Assembly (NCBI GenBank): GCA_016793325.1
Contig: JAEUKI010000012.1
Location: 1-64,000 of the forward strand
Length of the DNA stretch: 64,000 bases
Origin: Myxococcales bacterium
GTDB lineage: Bacteria > Myxococcota_A > Polyangia > Polyangiales > Ga0077539
Direction: 5' to 3'
Part shown: positions 17,948-26,942 of the stretch, piece by piece
Layout: each line of letters starts with the position of its first letter
Numbering within the stretch: position 1 is the first letter of the stretch
Program-made: the position numbers and the translations under genes
The notes under the pieces: model-generated
What the model was told of the DNA's origin: nothing
The model's input: only the letters and a program-made list of their open reading frames with translations
The model's database searches: none

Positions 17948-19278
17948 CCCTCCCGCTCGCTCGCAGACGCGAAGTGATCGCCGCGCTTCGCAACGGAACG
18001 GTTCCCCGCAAGGGACTCGAGGCGCTCGCGACAGGGCTCGATCGCTTCGAGCGCGCCGTCGACGAAGAGCTCGCTCGCTGCGCGTCCGGCGGCGCCGTCT
18101 TCAAAGCGGTCCGCGGCGAGTACGGCGCAGGAAAGACCTTCTGGGCGCGATGGATCCAGCACCGCGCGCAGCTCGCAGGCTTCGCCACCGCCGAGGTCCA
18201 GATCAACGAGACCGAGACGCCCCTGCACCGCATGGAGACCATCTACCGCCGCGCGATGGAGAACCTCCGCACGCGCGACTGGGACGACGGCGCGTTTCGT
18301 ACGCTCGTGGGACGCTGGTTCTTCGCGCTCGAAGAAGAGGTCCTCGCGCGGCCAGGGATGGACAACGCCGACGCGAGCGCCCTCTCGACCGCCGTGAGCG
18401 CCCTGCTCGAACAACGATTGAGCGAGGTCTCGCGCACGCAGCCGAGCTTCGCCGCGGCGCTTCGCCGGTGCCACCAAGCGCGATCGCGCGCCGAACACGG
18501 ACTCGAAGAGGGACTCCTCTCGTGGCTCATGGGGCAGCCGCACGTGAGCGCGGACATCAAGCGCGCCGCGGGACTCAAGGGCGAGGTCGATCACTTCATG
18601 GCGAGCGCGTTCTTTCGCGGGCTGCTCGCGATGCTCCAACAGAGCGGCCGCAAGGGGCTCTTGCTCGTGCTCGACGAGGCCGAGACCATCCAACGTATGC
18701 GCGGGGACGTTCGCGAAAAGAGCCTCAACGCCCTGCGCCAGTGGATCGACGACATCGACGGCGGTCGCTACCCCGGCCTCTACCTCGTCGTCACAGGAAC
18801 GCCCGCGTTCTTCGACGGCCCCCAAGGCGTCAAGCGCCTCGCGCCCCTCGCGCAGCGCGTGCACGTGGACTTCGACGACGACCCGCGCTGGGACAACACG
18901 CGCGCGGTGCAAGTGCGGCTGCTTCCGTTCGACCACGCGCGGCTCTGCGAGGTGGGCCGCAAGGTGCGAGACCTGTATCCCGCGACCGAGCCCGATCGCG
19001 TCCGCGCGCGCGTGTCCGACGACCTCGTCGCCGCGCTCGCCCGCGACGTGAGCGCGGGCCTCGGCGGGAGGGTCGGGATCGCGCCGCGGATCTTCTTGAA
19101 GAAGCTCGTCGCGTCGGTGCTCGATCGCGTCGACGAGCACGCGGATTTCGACCCAGCACAGCATTTCAAGTTGACGCTGGACGCCAAGGAGCTCACCGCG
19201 GACGAGCGTCACGCCGCGGGCATCGAGCGCTCGGTCGACGAGGTCGAGCTCGACTTGTCGAGCGACGACAAGGGCTGA
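17944..19278 (+). CDS. brxD: BREX ATP-binding protein BrxD
   Basis: 444 residues from GTG 17944, overlapping the pglZ stop by 4 bases. Walker A is GEYGAGKTF near residue 58 and Walker B LLLVLDEAET near 240. The segment VQINETETPLHRMETIYRR and the ADIKRAAGLKGEVD region are typical of BrxD-type P-loop proteins (DUF2791-like). BrxD occurs only in BREX types 2 and 6, alongside brxHI, so it helps type this locus. It probably works as an ATPase loading or regulating the helicase. Translational coupling implies fixed stoichiometry with PglZ. Confidence 0.9.
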   Translation: MTLPLARRREVIAALRNGTVPRKGLEALATGLDRFERAVDEELARCASGGAVFKAVRGEYGAGKTFWARWIQHRAQLAGFATAEVQINETETPLHRMETIYRRAMENLRTRDWDDGAFRTLVGRWFFALEEEVLARPGMDNADASALSTAVSALLEQRLSEVSRTQPSFAAALRRCHQARSRAEHGLEEGLLSWLMGQPHVSADIKRAAGLKGEVDHFMASAFFRGLLAMLQQSGRKGLLLVLDEAETIQRMRGDVREKSLNALRQWIDDIDGGRYPGLYLVVTGTPAFFDGPQGVKRLAPLAQRVHVDFDDDPRWDNTRAVQVRLLPFDHARLCEVGRKVRDLYPATEPDRVRARVSDDLVAALARDVSAGLGGRVGIAPRIFLKKLVASVLDRVDEHADFDPAQHFKLTLDAKELTADERHAAGIERSVDEVELDLSSDDKG

Positions 19279-19284
19279 TCGCGC

Positions 19285-21384
19285 ATGGACGCGTTCGATC
19301 GATTTTCACCGGCGCTTCGGTACCAGATCGTCAACGAGCTGCGGTGGACCGGCCTGCGCCCGGTACAAGAAGCGAGCGCGCACGCGATCTTGGACGGCGA
19401 CAACTGCGTCGTGCTCGCGCCCACCGCCGGTGGAAAGACCGAGAGCGCGCTCTTTCCGCTGCTGAGCGCGATGGACACCGAGGGCTGGAGCGGAACGAGC
19501 GTCCTCTACGTGGCCCCCATCCGCGCGCTGCTCAACAACCAAGACGAGCGCATCGGCCGCTACGCGCGGATGATCGGCCGACGCGCGTTCACGTGGCACG
19601 GGGACATCAAGCCCGCGGCGCGAAAGGGCTTCGTCCGCGATCCCGCGGACCTCTTGCTCACCACGCCCGAGTCGGTCGAAGTGATGCTCATCAGCCCGAG
19701 CATTCCCGCGAAGAGGCTCTTCGCGGGCCTTCGCGCGGTGGTGATCGACGAAGTCCACGCGTTCGTGGGCGACGACCGAGGCGGGCACATGTCCGCGCTG
19801 CTCGAGCGCCTCTCGCGCTTCTGCGGGCGAGACCTCCAGCGCATCGGGCTCTCGGCCACCGTGGGCAACCCCGAGACGATCGTCCAGTGGCTCGGGGGCA
19901 GCTCCAAGCGCAACGGTCGGGTCGTTCGCGCGAGCAGCGCGGGCCCCGCGGTCGAACCCGAGGTCACGCTCGATTATGTGGGCGGCCTCGAGAACGCCGC
20001 GCGCGTGGTCGCCGCGCTCAATCGCGGGCGCAAACGACTCGTGTTCAGCCAGTCGCGACGACAGGCCGAGGAGCTCACGCGCTCGCTGCGCACCCTCGGC
20101 GTCGAGACGTTCGTTTCGCACTCGTCGTTGTCCGTCGACGAGCGCGCCGCAGCCGAGCGTGCGTTCGCCGAGGGAACCGACTGCGTGATCGTCGCGACGA
20201 GCGCGCTCGAGCTCGGGATCGACGTCGGCGACCTCGACAACGTGCTCCAGATCGACTCGCCGAGCAGCGTCGCGAGCTTCTTGCAGCGCATGGGCCGCAG
20301 CGGTCGTCGCGCGGGAACGCGACCGAACTGCACCATCCTCGCGACGGACGAAGACGAACTCTGGCAGAGCGCTGCGCTCTTGCGTCTTTGGCGACGGGGC
20401 TACGTCGAGCCGCTCCGTCCTCCGTCGGCCGCGTCGCACTTGCTCGCGCACCAGCTGCTCGCGCTCGCGCTGCAAGAGGGAGGCGTCGCCACGAGCGACT
20501 GGTGGTCGTGGCTCTCCAGCGCAGCGCCGTTTCGATCGCTCACGGAGCAAGACCGCGACGAGCTCGTCTCGCACATGGTCGAGCAGGGCATCCTCGCGCT
20601 CGACGGCGGACGGTACGCGCTCGGGCCGAAAGGCGAAGAGCTGTACGGGTTTCGATACTTCTCGGAGCTCTATTCGGTCTTCGACTCGTCGCGCTCGCTG
20701 AAGGTGTTCGCCGCGGGCGAAGAGCTCGGGACGATCGACTCGAAGTGGGTCGAGAGCGCCGGAGAGCGCCCGCTCTTCTTCACGTTGGCAGGACGGACAT
20801 GGCGCCTGAGCTCGGTCGAGTGGGAGCGCGGCAGAGCCAACGTGATTCCCAGCACGCGCGTGGGCTCTGCGATGTGGCTCGGGTCGACGACGGCGCTCGG
20901 CCGCGCGCTGTGCGCGGAGCAACGGCGGCTGATCGCGGATCGCGTCGAGGATCCGTGGTGGTCGCGCCGCGCGCGCGAGCGACTCGCCGAGACGCGACGC
21001 GCGTACGACGTGCTCACGTCCGAGGGTCCGCTCTGGATCGAAAACGACGAGGGCGTTCGACTGTGGACCTTCGCGGGCTTCGAGGGAAATGGCGTGCTCG
21101 CGGGGCTCTACGAGAGCGAATTCGGCGTGCGCGTGACGTACGACAACCTCCGCGTCCGCTTCTCGCGAGGAACGTACGCGTCGGTCGACTCGCTCGACGA
21201 GTGGCTGCGGGGCCTGCGCGCGAGCGGTCGACCCAATCGCGAGGACGCGCTCGCGGCCAGCGCGCGCTTCTCGCAATGGCGGTTGAGCAAGTTTCAGCCG
21301 TGTCTGCCGGCGCGGCTCGTTCGCTCCCTCATCGCGGACACCTACCTCGACGAAGCGGCCGCGCGTGACGCGATCTCGCAGTAG
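19285..21384 (+). CDS. brxHI: BREX Lhr-like DEAD/DEAH helicase BrxHI
   Basis: 699 residues, start 6 bases after the brxD stop. Helicase superfamily 2 motifs are complete: Q-motif-like region, APTAGGKTES (Walker A, about residue 45), VIDEVHAF near 154, GLSATVGN near 190, TSALELGIDVGDLDNVL, and QRMGRSGRRAG near 335. This is the Lhr-like helicase family used by type 2 and 6 BREX. It would unwind or translocate on nucleic acid with the other subunits. It is the last gene on the + strand in the operon; only 6 bases separate it from a convergent nuclease-helicase gene. Confidence 0.9.
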   Translation: MDAFDRFSPALRYQIVNELRWTGLRPVQEASAHAILDGDNCVVLAPTAGGKTESALFPLLSAMDTEGWSGTSVLYVAPIRALLNNQDERIGRYARMIGRRAFTWHGDIKPAARKGFVRDPADLLLTTPESVEVMLISPSIPAKRLFAGLRAVVIDEVHAFVGDDRGGHMSALLERLSRFCGRDLQRIGLSATVGNPETIVQWLGGSSKRNGRVVRASSAGPAVEPEVTLDYVGGLENAARVVAALNRGRKRLVFSQSRRQAEELTRSLRTLGVETFVSHSSLSVDERAAAERAFAEGTDCVIVATSALELGIDVGDLDNVLQIDSPSSVASFLQRMGRSGRRAGTRPNCTILATDEDELWQSAALLRLWRRGYVEPLRPPSAASHLLAHQLLALALQEGGVATSDWWSWLSSAAPFRSLTEQDRDELVSHMVEQGILALDGGRYALGPKGEELYGFRYFSELYSVFDSSRSLKVFAAGEELGTIDSKWVESAGERPLFFTLAGRTWRLSSVEWERGRANVIPSTRVGSAMWLGSTTALGRALCAEQRRLIADRVEDPWWSRRARERLAETRRAYDVLTSEGPLWIENDEGVRLWTFAGFEGNGVLAGLYESEFGVRVTYDNLRVRFSRGTYASVDSLDEWLRGLRASGRPNREDALAASARFSQWRLSKFQPCLPARLVRSLIADTYLDEAAARDAISQ

Positions 21385-21390
21385 TCTCCA

Positions 21391-24123
21391 TCACTCGCTG
21401 CGCGACGCGCACACCCGACGCATCGCGCACGCGGCGCAGCGCGACGGCTCGGGGTTGGCGGGGAGCGTTCGGGACCGAAGCGTGGTCGCAGCGCGCTCGA
21501 CGAGGGCGCGAACGCTGGTCACGCCCGCGTCGTCGACAGGGCTCGTTCGCTCGTCGAGGTCGTCGAGCTGCCACCGCTCGATGCGCTGCGCCTTCGCGCC
21601 CGTGAGCTCCTCGTACCCGAGCGCGTAGAGCAAGAGCTGGGCGTCGGTGAGCGCGTCGCTCTGGGCGTGCTCGCTGCTCTTGAGATCCACGACGCTCACC
21701 TCCGACGAGCCGCGTCGAAGCACCAGGTCGATTCTCCCTTCGACCGCGACGCCGTCGTCGAAGTGCACGCGGATCTCTTTCTCGACGAGCTCGATCGACG
21801 AGAGAATCTCGCGTCGTTCGCGGAGATAGCGCGCGAGCATCCGCTCGAACCACGCTTGTTTCTTCGCGCGCGTGGCCTCGTCGGCGAAGGGCAACCGAAG
21901 GTGCCGTTCCGCGAACGAGCGGACGAGCTCGGGGCCGACGATCTCGCCGTCGATCGCGCGACGGTGGACCTCGGCGAGCGCGTTGTGAACGGCGGATCCG
22001 AAGCCTTCGGCCGCGGCGTGGGGCGCGCAGAAGCCGAGCTGACTCTCGAGCTCGAAGCGATACGCGCACTCGAACAAGGGCTTGAGCGCGCTGAACGTGA
22101 GTCGAAGCTCCGTCGTCGTCGCGCGCGGAGCGGGCTCGAGCGTCTCGCGCCGCGGGTGCGCGCGGTGGAGGGTCTTTGCGGTCCGGTCGAACGAGACGAA
22201 CGCCTGGTAGAACGCGGACGGATCGACGGGGCGAGGGTTCGAGGGCGTCCCCGACGACGCTGCGGAGACGAAGAGGTATCGCTGCGCGCGCGTGACGGCG
22301 ACGTAGAAGAGCCTACGTTCTTCGCTGTCGCCGGGCGCATAGCGCGCTGCGTTTCGAACGACGTCGCGCCCGACGATCGACCACGCCGCGCCCTCGCGCT
22401 CCTTCAACGGAAACTGCCCCGTCTCCACCCGCGGCACGAACACCGCAGGCCACTCGAGCCCCTTGGCGGCGTGCACGGTCGACACTCGCACAGCGTCTGG
22501 CGCTCGCAGCTCGGACACGCCGCTCGCCTCTTCGTGCTCGCGCTCGGAGCGATCACAATACGCGACGAATCCCAGCAGACGCTCGCGCATCGGCTTCTGC
22601 GCCCACAGCCGCTCGAACTGCGACACGAGCGACGAGAACCGGCCCACGTTCGCGAATCGAAGGTCGTTGTCGCCTCGAGGCCGAACGCGCGCGATGTCGA
22701 GCGCGTCGTGAAGGACGTCTTGAAGCGTGGAGCGATCAATCGTCGCCCTCGCGCGCTCGGCGTGGTCGAGCATGGCCTCGATGGGAGCGAACGTGTCGAC
22801 GAGCTCGCTCTCGACGAAGCGGCTGAACACCATGGCGCGCGTGCACTCCGGGAGCTCGGCGACGAACCCGAACAGCGCGCGAAGCGCCAGACACTCGCGC
22901 TGGCCGAGCAATCCACGCCGGCCCGTCACGACGTACGGAACGCCCTCTTCGTCGAAGACCCGGAGCAGCTCGTTGCAGTTGTAATGGAGCCCCGAGCGAA
23001 AGAGCACGGCGAAGTCCGACCACGAGAGTCCCCGCTCGCGCGTCCCTTGCGTGAAGCGCGCGCCGCGGAGGCTCAGGATCTTTTGCGCGATCGCGCGCGC
23101 CTCGTCCCAGCGACTGCGAAACGTCGCGCACGCGAGGTCCCCTGGCTCGAACGGCTGCGCGTCGGTGGCGATCATCGCCTTGGGCAACCGGCGCTCGATC
23201 GACTCGGCAAAGGTCCGCGCGAACTCGATGACGGGCCGCGACGAGCGAAAGTTCTCTTCGAGCCGGATCGTCGTGACGGGCGCGAGCGACGCGTACCGCT
23301 GCGAAAACGCCAGGATGTTGTCGATGTCCGCGCCGTTGAACCCGTAGATCGTCTGATCGTCGTCGCCAACGACGGTGAGCCGCGCGCCGGTCACCTCGGT
23401 GAGCGCGCGAACGAAGGACTCTTGGAGCGGATTTGTGTCTTGGTACTCGTCGACGATGATGTGACGGACGCGCGCCGCGAGCTTCACGCCCACTTCGACG
23501 TCGCGCCGCACGAGGTCGAGCGCGAGCTCGAGCTGGCCTGTGTAGTCGATGAGCGACTCGTCTCGGAGCAGCGTTCGATAGCGCTCGAGCGCTTCGCCGA
23601 TCGCGTTGTCGCCGAGCCGGCTTCGATCGACCTCGCCCTGCCGGAGCACGTCGAGCGCCGCGAGGTACGCGCTGATCGATCGGGAGTCCTCGAGGGACAA
23701 CGGCTCTCGGTCACGCGTCTTCGCCAGTGAAAATCCAGAGCGATCTGGCTCGCGCGCGACGAGCATCCGCTGCCCCACGCCGTCGAGCACCGAGTAGCGA
23801 AGAAACTCGCTCACCTCGCTCTGCAGCAGTCGGCGACAGAAGGCGTGGATCGTTCCGACGTAGAGCTCGGCCATCCCGATGAGCGACCCGTACGCCTCTC
23901 GTACGCGCTGATGAATCCGAGACTCGAGCTCGTCCGCAGCGCGATCGGTAAACGTAAACGCAACGATGCCCGACGGCGGGCACGGATCGGCGGCGCTTGG
24001 ATCGAGCATGCGCGCGATACGTCGCGCGACGACCTCGGTCTTTCCCGACCCCGCGCACGCGATGAGCTGGAGGTGTCCCCCCGAATGCTCGACCGCAGCC
24101 CGTTGTGTGGGCGTCAGTTGCAT
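21391..24123 (-). CDS. UvrD-like helicase fused to PD-(D/E)XK nuclease with probable Fe-S cluster
   Basis: 910 residues from ATG 24123 (MQLTPTQRAAVEH, the usual UvrD start). Superfamily 1 motifs: ACAGSGKTEVV near 25, IIVDEYQDTNP near 223, GDDDQTIYGFNGAD, STVHAAKGLEW and YVAVTRAQRYL. From about residue 680 comes a RecB/Cas4-type nuclease: FGSAVHNALAEVH, GRIDLVLRR, VVDLKSS (D-x-K) and AQLLLYALGY. Cys in FECAY plus C-terminal CAACAMRRVC gives the four ligands of an AddB-like 4Fe-4S cluster. This is a helicase-nuclease for DNA repair or invader degradation. It converges on brxHI. No AddB partner is seen. Membership in the defence locus is inferred only from position. Confidence 0.9.
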   Translation of the reverse strand: MQLTPTQRAAVEHSGGHLQLIACAGSGKTEVVARRIARMLDPSAADPCPPSGIVAFTFTDRAADELESRIHQRVREAYGSLIGMAELYVGTIHAFCRRLLQSEVSEFLRYSVLDGVGQRMLVAREPDRSGFSLAKTRDREPLSLEDSRSISAYLAALDVLRQGEVDRSRLGDNAIGEALERYRTLLRDESLIDYTGQLELALDLVRRDVEVGVKLAARVRHIIVDEYQDTNPLQESFVRALTEVTGARLTVVGDDDQTIYGFNGADIDNILAFSQRYASLAPVTTIRLEENFRSSRPVIEFARTFAESIERRLPKAMIATDAQPFEPGDLACATFRSRWDEARAIAQKILSLRGARFTQGTRERGLSWSDFAVLFRSGLHYNCNELLRVFDEEGVPYVVTGRRGLLGQRECLALRALFGFVAELPECTRAMVFSRFVESELVDTFAPIEAMLDHAERARATIDRSTLQDVLHDALDIARVRPRGDNDLRFANVGRFSSLVSQFERLWAQKPMRERLLGFVAYCDRSEREHEEASGVSELRAPDAVRVSTVHAAKGLEWPAVFVPRVETGQFPLKEREGAAWSIVGRDVVRNAARYAPGDSEERRLFYVAVTRAQRYLFVSAASSGTPSNPRPVDPSAFYQAFVSFDRTAKTLHRAHPRRETLEPAPRATTTELRLTFSALKPLFECAYRFELESQLGFCAPHAAAEGFGSAVHNALAEVHRRAIDGEIVGPELVRSFAERHLRLPFADEATRAKKQAWFERMLARYLRERREILSSIELVEKEIRVHFDDGVAVEGRIDLVLRRGSSEVSVVDLKSSEHAQSDALTDAQLLLYALGYEELTGAKAQRIERWQLDDLDERTSPVDDAGVTSVRALVERAATTLRSRTLPANPEPSRCAACAMRRVCASRSE

Positions 24124-24204
24124 TGTGGTCGGAGCGTACAGCGGATCAGCCGGTTTCGTCGTCCAAAGCCGACCGAGCTGGCGCCCCCCTTCCACCAGTC
24201 TCGA

Positions 24205-25386
24205 CTACATCGTCCCGCTCACCGAGAGCCCCGCGGTCGCCACCGTTGGCGCGATGATCACGCGGCGCTCGGGGCGCACGACGAACACCAGCGCGGTCCC
24301 CGCGGCGGTCACGATCGCACCACTAATCAAGAGCCCGGTCGTCGCGGCGTCGAGCGTCCGAATCGTGCTCGCGTCGCGCTGGGCCATCTCGTCGCCGGGG
24401 CATCCGCTCGTCGCGCAGCGGGCGCGGAGCGAGCCGTACGCGCCCTCGCTCGCGGCCCACGTCGCCGCGCTTCCGACGAGCATCGCCGCGCCGACGCCGG
24501 CGATCACGGGCCCCACCGCGGACCAACCGCGCTCGACGCGCTCGGCGGGCGCGATCGGTTCGAGCGGGGGGATCGCGAGCGCAGCCGGGCCTGCTGACGT
24601 GAGCGCGACGTTGCGAACGAACTGTCGAAATCCAGGGCGAACGACGATCACGCGATGCGAGCCGAGCGACAGGTCGATCGGCATCGCGGCCGGGTCGCGC
24701 TCGGTCTCGTCGACGCGAAGCGACGCTCCGGGCGTGACGCCGGTGATCGTGAGCTGCGCCCTCGCGGGTGGCTGTGGCGGGTCTGGAGCGACGACCGCCG
24801 TGGCCCTCGCGGGAACCGCGATCGTCACCACCACCTGTTGCCCCGCGGCGACCACCACGCTCTGTTCGCTCGGCGAAAGACCCTGAACGACCGCGCGCGT
24901 GGTGATTCTCCCCGGCACGACGTAGAAGCTCTCGGTGAGCGCGTTTGGCGAGATCGCGCGTTCGGCGAGCTCGAGCTGCAGGCCCTCGACGATCGTCCCT
25001 TGGAGCACGACGCGGACGCGGCCGAGCTGGGCGTCGAACTGCGCTTGCAGCCGTTGGCAGCCGTCCAGGACGACGGCGTGGTTGGCGGACGGCGGCTCTG
25101 CTTCCGCTTCGCGCACACACAATCGAGCGGAGCTCGCGGCTTCGGGCAGTCGTCCGAGCGCTTGCTGCTCTTCGGCGACGAAGCGCCGCACCGACGAGGT
25201 CCACTGCAGTCGCCCTGCTTGCTCGGCGAAATACAGCGCTTGCGTGTGCTCGCCTCGCTCGCGCGCTTGCTGGGCTTGCCCGAGCAGACGACGTCGCGCC
25301 GCCGCATCGACGGGTTGAGCGGACGCGCGCTCGGCGAAGAGCGACGCGATCGCCAGCGAAACTAGGGCGTAGGGCAGTGTGCGCAT
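24205..25386 (-). CDS. PEGA-domain-like exported protein with C-terminal membrane segments
   Basis: 393 residues from ATG 25386. A signal peptide (ALVSLAIASLFAERASAQ) is followed by a TPR-like helical region rich in QQAxERGEHxxAL, then a beta-rich part. TITGVTPGASLRVDETERDP to RPGFRQFVRNVAL resembles a PEGA domain, a surface beta domain often paired with bacterial Ser/Thr kinases. Two hydrophobic segments near the end (GPVIAGVGAAMLVGSAATW and TGLLISGAIVTAAGTALVFV) flank a Cys pair. It is divergent from a Ser/Thr kinase gene with 65 bases between starts, a common myxobacterial arrangement. Exact role unknown. Confidence 0.75.
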   Translation of the reverse strand: MRTLPYALVSLAIASLFAERASAQPVDAAARRRLLGQAQQARERGEHTQALYFAEQAGRLQWTSSVRRFVAEEQQALGRLPEAASSARLCVREAEAEPPSANHAVVLDGCQRLQAQFDAQLGRVRVVLQGTIVEGLQLELAERAISPNALTESFYVVPGRITTRAVVQGLSPSEQSVVVAAGQQVVVTIAVPARATAVVAPDPPQPPARAQLTITGVTPGASLRVDETERDPAAMPIDLSLGSHRVIVVRPGFRQFVRNVALTSAGPAALAIPPLEPIAPAERVERGWSAVGPVIAGVGAAMLVGSAATWAASEGAYGSLRARCATSGCPGDEMAQRDASTIRTLDAATTGLLISGAIVTAAGTALVFVVRPERRVIIAPTVATAGLSVSGTM

Positions 25387-25434
25387 CGGTTCGACGGCGC
25401 GGCGCTCGATGTCGAGGAGGACGCGCGAGCGAGA

Positions 25435-25451
25435 TGCTACCATTGTTGGCG
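25435..25451 (+). promoter_or_regulatory. candidate -10 region (TACCAT) immediately before the kinase start
   Basis: TACCAT at 25438-25443 lies 8 bases before ATG 25452, the distance from a -10 box to a transcription start, so the mRNA could be leaderless. The 17-base stretch 25435-25451 matches 39660-39676, in front of the FHA gene, at 13 of 17 positions. No clear -35 box is visible. Inference only. Confidence 0.35.
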
Positions 25452-26942
25452 ATGAGCTCACGCGATGGCGCGGCGGCCTCGAGCCGCGCGATCGATTCAT
25501 TGGCCTTGGTCGGGCGCGTTTTGCAAGAGCGCGTTCGTGTGGACCGCGTCGTGGCCGAGGGCGGCTTCGGCGTGGTGTACGAAGGCGAGCACTTGTCGCT
25601 CGGCGTTCGCGTCGCGGTCAAAGTGCTCAAGCGCTCGCTCGACGAGTACGAGTCGAACGGCTCCGACGCTCCCTACGTCGAGCACTTCTTGCGCGAGGCG
25701 CGGACGATCGCGCGGATTCGGCACCCGAACATCGTGCAAGTGCTCGACGTCGCGACGACGACGCACGAGGGCGAGCCGCTCGCGTACATGGTTCTCGAGT
25801 GGTGCGATGGCGTGTCGCTCGATCAGTGGCTCGATCGACGAGCCGAGCGCGCGATGACGCCGCAAGAAGCGTGGACGGTGATCGGACCGGTCGCGCGTGC
25901 GATCGCCGAGGCGCACGAGCACGGCGTCGCGCACCGAGACCTCAAGCCCGCGAACGTGATGATGGTCGAGGGCAAGAAGGGCTTCGTTCCGATGCTCCTC
26001 GATTTCGGGATCGCCAAAGTGATGAACGGCGAGACCGCAGCGGGCTCGGGCGTGACGGCGACCGACAGCACGATGCGCGCGTACTCGCCCCAGTACGCAG
26101 CGCCCGAACAAGTCGCAGGGACGCGCTCGGGCCCGTGGACCGACGTCCACGCGCTCGCGCTCTTGTTCGTCGAGCTCGTCCTCGGAACCACCGCGTACAA
26201 GAGCGACTCTCGCCAGTGGCTCTTGCAAGAAATCATGTCGCCGACGCGCCCGACCGCGGCGCGGCGCGGCGTCGCGCTCGGTGCGCTCGACCCGGTGCTC
26301 GATCGCGCGCTCGCGTTTCTTCCGGAGGCGCGCCACCCCAACGCACACGAATTCATCGCGGCCGTCGAAGATGCGTTCGCGAAGGGCGTTCCTGCGGTCA
26401 AGGGACAGCAGGAAGCGAGGCCCGACGGAGACGAGGTCATCGAGCCCACGATCGACGTCGACTCGGTCGCGCCGAAGGAGACGGGCCGTCGCGCGACGAG
26501 CGCCAAGGTCCCGAGCGTCGCGGCCGCGCCCGTCGCAGAGCGCGTCGAGCCAGCACCCGCCGCGCCCGTCGCGCGCGAGTCGACGCCAACCGCCACGAAG
26601 CGATCGTCGTCGAAGTCTGTCGTGCTCGTCGCGCTCGCGTTGTCTGCGATCGTCGCGGTGTTCGCGGTGGTCAACCGTTCGGCGTCTCGCGAGGCCTCGC
26701 AGACACGAGAGCCACCGTCGCCCGGCGTCGCGCCTCGACCGACGCCCGCCGCGCGCGAACCGATCGCGGCGCGCGAGCCCACGACGACGCCGAGCCCGTC
26801 GAACACCCCGCCGCCTCCGACGCTCGTCGTCGACGCGGGGATCGCCTCGGCGGCATCGACGGACAGCGGCATTCGCGCGCAGCGCGGGACGGCGACTCGC
26901 GCTCGAGGCTCGGCTTCTCGTGGAGGCTATCGACTCGAGTGA
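25452..26942 (+). CDS. membrane-anchored Ser/Thr protein kinase
   Basis: 496 residues from ATG 25452; an in-frame ATG at 25434 has GAGGAGG 13 bases upstream and is an alternative. Kinase motifs: AEGGFGVVYEG (Gly loop), VAVKVLKR (Lys), HRDLKPANVMM near 161, DFGIAK near 184, APEQ near 216, ending about residue 290. A single transmembrane helix (SVVLVALALSAIVAVFAVV, about 387-406) is followed by a Pro/Thr/Ala-rich extracytoplasmic tail of about 85 residues with no folded domain. It phosphorylates Ser/Thr of unknown partners. It is divergent from the PEGA-like gene and coupled by a GTGA overlap to a Cys-rich lipoprotein. It lacks a NERD domain, so it is not PglW. Confidence 0.92.
   Translation: MSSRDGAAASSRAIDSLALVGRVLQERVRVDRVVAEGGFGVVYEGEHLSLGVRVAVKVLKRSLDEYESNGSDAPYVEHFLREARTIARIRHPNIVQVLDVATTTHEGEPLAYMVLEWCDGVSLDQWLDRRAERAMTPQEAWTVIGPVARAIAEAHEHGVAHRDLKPANVMMVEGKKGFVPMLLDFGIAKVMNGETAAGSGVTATDSTMRAYSPQYAAPEQVAGTRSGPWTDVHALALLFVELVLGTTAYKSDSRQWLLQEIMSPTRPTAARRGVALGALDPVLDRALAFLPEARHPNAHEFIAAVEDAFAKGVPAVKGQQEARPDGDEVIEPTIDVDSVAPKETGRRATSAKVPSVAAAPVAERVEPAPAAPVARESTPTATKRSSSKSVVLVALALSAIVAVFAVVNRSASREASQTREPPSPGVAPRPTPAAREPIAAREPTTTPSPSNTPPPPTLVVDAGIASAASTDSGIRAQRGTATRARGSASRGGYRLE

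Noticed and set aside
11346..21384. Classification as type 1 BREX
   Set aside because: Type 1 has brxA, brxB, pglX and brxL; none is present, while brxD and brxHI, which mark types 2 and 6, are. Type 6 would also need brxE, brxA and brxB.
25452..26942. Ser/Thr kinase 4 kb from brxHI as the missing PglW
   Set aside because: It has a transmembrane helix and no NERD domain, faces a PEGA-like gene, and is coupled to a lipoprotein. PglW is a large soluble kinase encoded next to pglX.
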